Assembly: GCA_046349775.1 (NCBI GenBank)
Contig: JAXMBS010000093.1
Coordinates: 1 to 17,970 of the forward strand
Origin: JAEUIG01 sp046349775
Lineage (GTDB): Bacteria > Planctomycetota > Planctomycetia > Planctomycetales > Planctomycetaceae
Length of the DNA: 17,970 nt
Direction of reading: 5' to 3'
Of the stretch, positions 12,645 through 17,970 are shown in pieces. Each line of letters starts with the position of its first letter. Within the stretch, counting starts at the first letter, position 1. The position numbers were made by a program, and so were the translations under genes. A model generated the notes under the pieces. The model saw only the letters and a list, made by a program, of their open reading frames with translations. It did no database searches and was not told the origin of the DNA.

Positions 12645-12830
12645 GTTCCGCGGCCAGCTCCCATCTGCGATCGACGCACTTCGATTCGATCGAGCAGATT
12701 GACTGCACAAATCGCGATGACCGCGATCGTGGTCATCGATGCAGACATGTACTTCTCGAGATTGACGGACTGACGGAATCCGTCGTGCTCCGGGCGCTGA
12801 CGCTTCCGGCCCGAAGGGGGCGTCGCTCAT
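12608..12830 (-). pseudogene. Small single-pass membrane protein broken by one extra C
   Basis: The ATG at 12830 overlaps the stop of the BON gene (ATGA), an arrangement typical of translational coupling. The first codons (MSDAP) run into a C5 tract (12816-12820 region on the plus strand as GGGGG). After one base is dropped the frame continues as SGRKRQRPEHDGFRQSVNLE, then KYMSASM, then the hydrophobic TTIAVIAICAVNLL, then DRIEVRRSQMG, ending at the stop 12610-12608, about 73 residues in all. The last 15 or so residues come from the palindromic element. The composition is protein-like: a charged linker followed by one membrane helix. A shorter intact product could begin at ATG 12748 (46 residues). 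I do not recognise the family. The indel may be real or a sequencing error. Confidence 0.55.
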
Positions 12831-13618
12831 TGAGGCGACGATGGCGCGGGTGCGACTTCGACGAGATTGTTGACGCTGCGGACGCCGGGTTCGAGGCGGA
12901 CGACGTTTTCGATCAACCGGCGGGCGTCGTCGGTGGGGGCCTGACCGCGAATCTCGGCGACGCCGTCTTCATTGACGCGGACATCCAAACCGGCGAAGGC
13001 AGGATTGCGGATGGTCATGCGATTCGCGTGCACGGCCACACGCTGGGCGATATTCGCGGCGGCGGGCTTGTACTCGAATCCGATGCGGTACCGCGGCCGG
13101 AAGGGACGCTGCTGCGTGGCGCCGTATTGCGACTGGTTCTGGTTGTTGAAGTCGGATGCTCCGGCGCCGAATCCGCCGTTGCCGCCGAATCCGCCGTTGC
13201 CGCCAAATCCGCCGGTTCCACCACGGCCGCCGCCGCCCCGGGTGCCGAACGACTGCATTGCGCCGCTGCCGGTCGCTCCGGACATGCGGTTGCCGATAAA
13301 TGCCGCACCGGACTGTCCCACGAATCCGGTTCCGCGTCCAACCGATTGAGAACTCAGGGATCCCAGGTCATTCAACGTCGGTCCGCCAAACGTGCCGGAC
13401 GAGCCGGTCGCTCCGCCGGTCCCGCCAGCGCCCTGGCCACCGCCTGTGCCGGGCGCCTGCATTCCGTAGCCGACGCCAGACAGACTGGACGATTGCGAAC
13501 TGCTGCGCGCACTATTGCTGGTGCTGCTGCCGGTGAACAGGCTCTGCGACTGTGCCCAGGCGCTGTCCGTTGCTGCGCTGAGGATGGCCGTCACGACGAT
13601 CAGCAAAGTTCGTCCCAT
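12827..13618 (-). CDS. Secreted Gly-rich protein with C-terminal BON domain
   Basis: This 263-residue protein has a signal peptide (MGRTLLIVVTAILSAATDSAWAQ, cleavage near 22). A long Ser/Gly-rich low-complexity region (25-170) follows, including three GGFGGN-type units at about 136-153 that correspond to 18-bp tandem repeats near 13155-13212. After a linker comes a BON domain at about 205-256 (NPAFAGLDVRVNEDGVAEIR...ARRLIENVVRLEPGVRSVNNLVEV). BON domains bind phospholipid or envelope surfaces, as in OsmY, and occur in some secretin-associated proteins. The start at 13618 has a good Shine-Dalgarno sequence (GGGAG, eight bases upstream) and sets the signal peptide at the N-terminus. It lies downstream of the lipoprotein (146 bp) and secretin genes, so an envelope role with them is inferred. 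Confidence 0.87.
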   Translation of the reverse strand: MGRTLLIVVTAILSAATDSAWAQSQSLFTGSSTSNSARSSSQSSSLSGVGYGMQAPGTGGGQGAGGTGGATGSSGTFGGPTLNDLGSLSSQSVGRGTGFVGQSGAAFIGNRMSGATGSGAMQSFGTRGGGGRGGTGGFGGNGGFGGNGGFGAGASDFNNQNQSQYGATQQRPFRPRYRIGFEYKPAAANIAQRVAVHANRMTIRNPAFAGLDVRVNEDGVAEIRGQAPTDDARRLIENVVRLEPGVRSVNNLVEVAPAPSSPQ

Positions 13619-13764
13619 CGTCCGCACTCCCGTCAACGCGAGCTGCCAGACCGGCACGGCGCCGGCTCAAGATTCCGCTCCCTCAAAAAATCGCGCCCCG
13701 CCTGCTCACAGTTTAACCCGCACATCGCCCCCGGGATTCGCCGAGTTTTCCCGCTCCGGTGATT

Positions 13765-14568
13765 TTACTCGCTCACTCCTCCGGCCGACATCCGGTACCG
13801 TCGGGAGACCGGCGGTTCGTCGGTGTGTTCGGCCGTATCCACAGCGCGACTTTGGGGAATCTGCTCCACGTAGTCGGCCGTCTGCACGGCTCCGCGTGCC
13901 GCGGCCCGCAGCCGTTCCAGTTGCGTAAACTGTTCTCCGGCGCCGAGTTCGGCTGACATTTTCTGGATCGCGGCCAGGTCGGGGACGGTGGTTTCGGATG
14001 CAGGCGGCGTATCGGGGGTAGCGACCGGCAGCGTCAGGTCCCCCTCGGCGTCGGGATCAGCCTGCTTTCCGGGCAGTTGGACATTGGCGAGCTTCGAGTA
14101 GACCGGCGTCCGCCCCGTGGCGGTCAGACGGACGCGGATCGCGCAGTTGGCCAGATGGACGCCTTTGCGCGTGTAGGGAATGAACAACTGGTAGGCCGGC
14201 CCCAGATTGGTTTTGCACAGGAAGGCATTCCAGGCTGCGGACGGGAACTCAAACTGGTGCAGCGGGCGAGACTGCTCGTCGGGCGTCCCCTGATCGTCAA
14301 ACACATAGACCCAGACGTCGCCATCGACGCGGATCGGTTCCGCCTTGCCGGGCCGGAAGAACAGAATCTGGCCGGCGAAGCCGCGTGTGGGCAGTCCATC
14401 GAGACCGACCCCTTCCGCCGGCTCCCACAGGCAGACAATGTCGACAATCTGCGCCTGTGCGTCCCTGGAGGCGGCAAACGGCAGGTCCAGATCGAGATCG
14501 AGCGCCGAACAGCCGCTCAGCGCGGAAAGGACCAGCCACAGCGATGTGCAGGATGCGAACGATTTCAT
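13765..14568 (-). CDS. Predicted lipoprotein linked to the secretin gene
   Basis: This 267-residue protein has a lipoprotein signal peptide: MKSFASCTSLWLVLSALSGC, with lipobox LSGC and Cys20 as the lipid-modified residue. The mature part contains a beta-rich domain at about 40-165 (DIVCLWEPAEG, GFAGQILFFRPG, VDGDVWVYVFDD, YQLFIPYTRKGVHLANCAIRVRLT), followed by a Pro/Thr/Asp-rich linker and a charged tail. Planctomycete genomes often have a protein of this type next to a secretin; calling it a periplasmic partner of the secretin is inference from context. The start at 14568 is set by the lipobox signal; the frame upstream to 14757 translates intergenic repeat words. It begins 270 bp after the secretin stop. 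Confidence 0.82.
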   Translation of the reverse strand: MKSFASCTSLWLVLSALSGCSALDLDLDLPFAASRDAQAQIVDIVCLWEPAEGVGLDGLPTRGFAGQILFFRPGKAEPIRVDGDVWVYVFDDQGTPDEQSRPLHQFEFPSAAWNAFLCKTNLGPAYQLFIPYTRKGVHLANCAIRVRLTATGRTPVYSKLANVQLPGKQADPDAEGDLTLPVATPDTPPASETTVPDLAAIQKMSAELGAGEQFTQLERLRAAARGAVQTADYVEQIPQSRAVDTAEHTDEPPVSRRYRMSAGGVSE

Positions 14569-14838
14569 GACTGCGTCGAGATTGGGAAATCGCCCCTCTG
14601 TCGTACCAACGATACGAAGGAACCACGGAAACGACGGAAAACAGAGTTGACCGACGACACTCCAGACCGTTTCGCCAGGATTCGGAAGGCAGGAATCGAG
14701 AAGGCCTGGAACAAGACTCGTAGCGATTTCGCTGCCTGCTGGCTTCCTCTCCTGCATTCCTCAATTGTCCGCTGAACCATCAACAGGCAATTGGGTGTTA
14801 TTGGAATTGCGGCCGTCGTGGCCAAGTTGATTGAGGTT
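14569..14838. other. Gap between the secretin and lipoprotein genes
   Basis: The only pattern seen is a cluster of related words on the minus strand at about 14607-14645 (TTCCGTCGTTTCCGTGGTTC and onward), resembling the short direct-repeat vocabulary of the other gaps. No promoter or terminator can be assigned with confidence. Confidence 0.45.
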
Positions 14839-17800
14839 CTATTGCCTTAGCAGTCTGGGGATCTCGGAAGACGGTTGTGGTGACAGGGGAATCGGGGCGT
14901 CGGCTGGCGGCAGGGCGGGGGGCGCCGCTTCGATTTCGAGCTTTGAGGTTGGGGCCCGCAGCATCGGCACGGCCTTGCCGGCAGCGGCGGCCTGTGGAGT
15001 CAGAGTCATCGGCGCCGGCTGAGCGTGCGGGACGGAGACGCCCGGCCCGGGCAGTCCGGGATTGCCAAGCGGCAGGACTTCCTCCGCCGGCACACCCATG
15101 ATGGGGCCGAACATCATTTCGGCGTCATCTTCAAAGAAGTGCATGCGCTCCATTTCGACCTGCTTGATCAGTTCGATGTCCGCGTCGCCGTGGACAATGC
15201 GCGGCGTGAGGAAGATCAGCAGTTCGGTCCGGCGCGAGACGCGCGAGTCATAACGGAAGGCGTTTCCAATCACCGGGATGTCTCCCAGGTAAGGAACTTT
15301 CGCCTCCGAAACGTCTTCCGACTTGGTGATCAATCCGCCGATGACGATCGTCTGGCCGTCCTGCACCTTGGCCGTTGTGAATGCGTTGGTGACGTTTTTG
15401 ATCGGGGAGGTGATGACGTTGCCGTTGGCGGCGTCGGTGAAGACCGGGACGCCGTTGTTCAGGTCGAACTGGCTTTTCTCGACGATCACCTGCATGACGA
15501 TCTGGCCGTCCGTGCCGATCCTCGGAGTGACCGTCAGGATGATGCCGGACTGCTGCTGCTGGATCTGCGGGCTGGCCAGGCCGGTCGTGCCGAGAGTGAC
15601 GCCGTTGACGATCGGGACCTGCTGCCCTTGCTGAATCTGGGCTTCGAGGTTGTCGAGCGCCATGACCTTGGGATTGCTGAGCACCTGCACGTTGCGGTGA
15701 AACGCCAGCGCCCTCAGCAATCCGCTGACCGCTTCCGAGCTGGCGGACAGGACCAGCCCGCCGAAGCCCAGACTGTTATTGACGCGGCCCAATGCGAAGT
15801 TGGTGAGGCTTTGTTTGCCGACCTGGCCGACATTGCCACCGACGTTGTTGCCGAGGTTGGCATTATTAAACAAGAAGCCCGGCGTGGCGGACTGCGAGAT
15901 GATCTGCTGTGTCGTCGTCGCCACGCCGTTCGGACTGGTGTTGGTGACCGAGATCGTGACCGGCTGGTCCTTAACGCTGCGGTTAAACAGCACGGGATCC
16001 TGGAAGCCGAGTTCGATGCCGAACTCGTCGGTGTCCTCGAGCGTGACTTCGACAATCAGCGAGGAGATCACGACCTGGGGCGGCTCGCGGTCGAGCTTTT
16101 TCGCCAGCGCGAGGATCTGCTCCATGAAGCGCGGGGTGGCGTTGACGATCAGGTTGTTGCTGATCGGCTCGGGGGTGACGATGACCTCCTGCTCCAGGAT
16201 TTCGGTGGTGCTGTAGCGGGTTGGATCGATCTGGAAGATTTCGCGCTGAGATTGCAGATACTGATTGATGGCCGTGGCGACGTCGGCCACGGGGCTGTTG
16301 CGCAGCCGCAGCACTTCGATTTTTCGGCCGCGCGAGGAATCCTTGTCGATCGTGAAGATGATGGCTTCGACCATCCGGATGATGTCGGGGTTGCCGACGA
16401 CCACGACGGTGTTCGTCCGGGGTTCCACGGACACCCGCAACGGAATCAGGGCGCTGCCGAACCCATCCGCACCCGACAACTGCACGGCGGGTTGTCCCTG
16501 TTGGGTCACGGGGAACAGCGACTGGAGCAGTTCCGCGACGACGGTGGCGTCGGCGCGATCCAGCGGGAACGCCTTGATGTCGGCGACGGCGGACGTCGGC
16601 TGATCGAGGACCGCGACGAGTTCCACCAAGAGCGCCATGCTTTCATCGGGGGCGGTGATGGTGAGCGTATTGGAGCGGGCGTCGCCGCTGATGCGGACAT
16701 CGGTGAGGGCGCCGGAGCGGATCATTCGCTGGGCGGCGCCGTCGTTGGAGAGGAATTCGAGGACCATGGCCTTGGCGGCGCGAAGGGCCTGCGTGCCGCC
16801 GGCGGCAGCGCCTCCGCCGCCCGGGATGGGAGCGGCCGCTCCCGCCCCGCCGATGCCACCGACCCCTCCGACGCCGCCGGTGGTCGGGGGATTGAGCACG
16901 CCCTGAATGACGGTGTTCAGGAACTGCGCCAGATCAGTGGCCAGGGCGCTTTTGAGCTGGATGACTTTGACGAGCGCCGTCGCAGCCGGCTGCTTCGTAT
17001 CGATCTCGCGGATCAGTTTGGTGACTTCGGCCAGTTCCTTGGGGCTGCCATTGACGACCACGGAGTTGGTCCGTGCATCGGCAATGACGCGGATGTTCGT
17101 CCCGAGACCCGGCCGTTCTTCGTAGAAGCCTTCCAGCAGCGTCACGACCTGCGACGCCACGGCGTTGCGCAGGAAGAAGACTTCGACCTCGCTGCCGGGG
17201 GGCTGCGGCTGGTCGAGCTTCGTCGCCAGGTCGATGACGGAATTGATCGTGTTCTGCGGCGCCAGGATCAGGACCGCGTTCGGCGAACCGACGGCCACGA
17301 CGTTGACCTGCCGCGTCTGCCGCGCCGAGGCCGCCGTTCCGGTGCTGAGCGTTGAAAGCCTGGTGTAGACGTCGTTCAGCAGTGCGGCCAGAGCCTCGGA
17401 GTCGACGTTCTGCAGGAACAGGATATCGATGCCGGGGCTGGCGCCGATCGCCATCTGTTCAATTTTCTCGATGACCTGCATGACCGCAGCGACATCGGCC
17501 TCGTTGCCGCGCAGGATCAGCAGGTCCAGGTCGGAGAGCGCATCGACCGAGACGTCTCCGCGCAGGTTTCCGAGGCCGGACTCCGCCTCGGACGATTGCG
17601 TTTCGTCGCCGGCGGGAGCGGCCGGCTGATTGCCGGGCTGCACGGCGCGCGGGCCGACTGGATTCGCTTCGTCCGGCTGCACGTCCGCCTGCGCGAGCGT
17701 CAATGCCTGGCCGCCGGCGTTTCGCTGCTGTCGGCGGAGCGCCGTCAGTTGTGCATCGAGCTGTTGCGCGAGTACGGCGGCCTGTTCGGCGTCAGGAACC

Positions 17801-17970
17801 AGTCGGACCGCTTCTCCGGATGCGGGAGGAACGTCGTCCAGCTTGCGGATCAGAGCCGCGACGCTGGCGGCGATTTTGCCCTCGGCCTGGATGTGCAGTT
17901 GATTGGCCGCCTTGTCCATTTCGAGGACAAACCACGGCTGACGGGCACCACCGCCGGCCGTCGTTTCCAG
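14839..17970 (-). CDS. Secretin, type II secretion protein D-like, 5' end outside the window
   Basis: This is an outer-membrane secretin channel subunit. The frame is open to the right edge, so 1043 residues are visible and the true start is missing; the internal ATG at 17919 is not taken as the start. Counting from that ATG, there are about five secretin N-type (NolW-like) repeats: about 165-238, 243-308, 313-440, 443-527 and 533-612. The third is interrupted by a Gly/Ala/Pro-rich insert (about 343-376). The secretin core spans about 615-910, with VQVLSNPKVMALDNLEAQIQ (744-763), the ITVTPRI-like strand at 793-801 and the signature VPYLGDIPVIGNAFRY (875-890), then ELLIFLTPRIV. A roughly 115-residue C-terminal extension rich in Pro and Ala follows. 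No pilotin or GspE/F genes are in view. The lipoprotein and BON genes follow in the same direction. Confidence 0.94.
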   Translation of the reverse strand: METTAGGGARQPWFVLEMDKAANQLHIQAEGKIAASVAALIRKLDDVPPASGEAVRLVPDAEQAAVLAQQLDAQLTALRRQQRNAGGQALTLAQADVQPDEANPVGPRAVQPGNQPAAPAGDETQSSEAESGLGNLRGDVSVDALSDLDLLILRGNEADVAAVMQVIEKIEQMAIGASPGIDILFLQNVDSEALAALLNDVYTRLSTLSTGTAASARQTRQVNVVAVGSPNAVLILAPQNTINSVIDLATKLDQPQPPGSEVEVFFLRNAVASQVVTLLEGFYEERPGLGTNIRVIADARTNSVVVNGSPKELAEVTKLIREIDTKQPAATALVKVIQLKSALATDLAQFLNTVIQGVLNPPTTGGVGGVGGIGGAGAAAPIPGGGGAAAGGTQALRAAKAMVLEFLSNDGAAQRMIRSGALTDVRISGDARSNTLTITAPDESMALLVELVAVLDQPTSAVADIKAFPLDRADATVVAELLQSLFPVTQQGQPAVQLSGADGFGSALIPLRVSVEPRTNTVVVVGNPDIIRMVEAIIFTIDKDSSRGRKIEVLRLRNSPVADVATAINQYLQSQREIFQIDPTRYSTTEILEQEVIVTPEPISNNLIVNATPRFMEQILALAKKLDREPPQVVISSLIVEVTLEDTDEFGIELGFQDPVLFNRSVKDQPVTISVTNTSPNGVATTTQQIISQSATPGFLFNNANLGNNVGGNVGQVGKQSLTNFALGRVNNSLGFGGLVLSASSEAVSGLLRALAFHRNVQVLSNPKVMALDNLEAQIQQGQQVPIVNGVTLGTTGLASPQIQQQQSGIILTVTPRIGTDGQIVMQVIVEKSQFDLNNGVPVFTDAANGNVITSPIKNVTNAFTTAKVQDGQTIVIGGLITKSEDVSEAKVPYLGDIPVIGNAFRYDSRVSRRTELLIFLTPRIVHGDADIELIKQVEMERMHFFEDDAEMMFGPIMGVPAEEVLPLGNPGLPGPGVSVPHAQPAPMTLTPQAAAAGKAVPMLRAPTSKLEIEAAPPALPPADAPIPLSPQPSSEIPRLLRQ

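Noticed and set aside
12554..13762. Plus-strand 402-codon open frame
   Set aside because: It covers the palindromic element and the antisense of the BON gene; composition changes abruptly where it crosses them.
15025..17355. Plus-strand 776-codon open frame
   Set aside because: It is antisense to the secretin gene, with Asp/Arg/Gly-rich shadow composition and no domain pattern.
1..17970. tRNA, rRNA, insertion sequence or phage genes
   Set aside because: No cloverleaf, rRNA-like stretch, transposase or integrase motif was seen when reading both strands by eye; a dedicated search could still find a small RNA.

Overview
The window looks like a chromosomal segment of a planctomycete. The main grounds are a gene with the planctomycete-specific cytochrome / DUF1549 / DUF1553 (PSD1) architecture followed by a DUF1501 gene, a large multi-domain secretin with planctomycete-like accessory proteins, GC-rich codon use, and intergenic regions full of dispersed palindromic repeats. 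No tRNA, rRNA, CRISPR array, transposase or phage gene was seen.

Layout. Block 1 (1-6559, all minus strand, in transcription order): nadA (quinolinate synthase), gltA (citrate synthase), a membrane-anchored HEAT-repeat-like protein, a Tat-exported intradiol-dioxygenase-like protein, a secreted Gly/Pro-rich EF-hand protein, and the 5' part of truD (tRNA pseudouridine synthase D), which runs off the left edge. Block 2 (6702-12380, plus strand): a small membrane protein with no ATG start, a GNAT acetyltransferase, a PSD1-family gene broken by about eight one-base indels, and an intact DUF1501 gene. Block 3 (12608-17970, minus strand): a secretin (type II secretion protein D-like) that enters from the right edge, then a lipoprotein, a Gly-rich BON-domain protein, and a small membrane-protein reading frame carrying a one-base insertion.

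How they fit together. nadA and gltA are housekeeping metabolism (NAD synthesis and TCA-cycle entry) and nadA has a recognisable promoter and ribosome binding site. PSD1 and DUF1501 proteins are usually neighbouring exported partners in planctomycetes; here only the DUF1501 member is intact. The secretin, lipoprotein and BON protein probably form one envelope or secretion cluster. The other genes look like independent units separated by repeats.

The most notable non-coding content is the set of repeat families: related leader repeats ahead of three consecutive plus-strand genes, two of which place a -10-like box exactly 6 nt before the start codon (a leaderless geometry); a 98-bp tandem duplication that carries a fossil of the nadA 3' end; three copies of a hairpin element built on CACTGCTGG-acaag-CCAGCAGTG; three copies of a roughly 71-bp element; and long inverted repeats built from CTTCGTG-type words. 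I found no convincing new multi-gene system.
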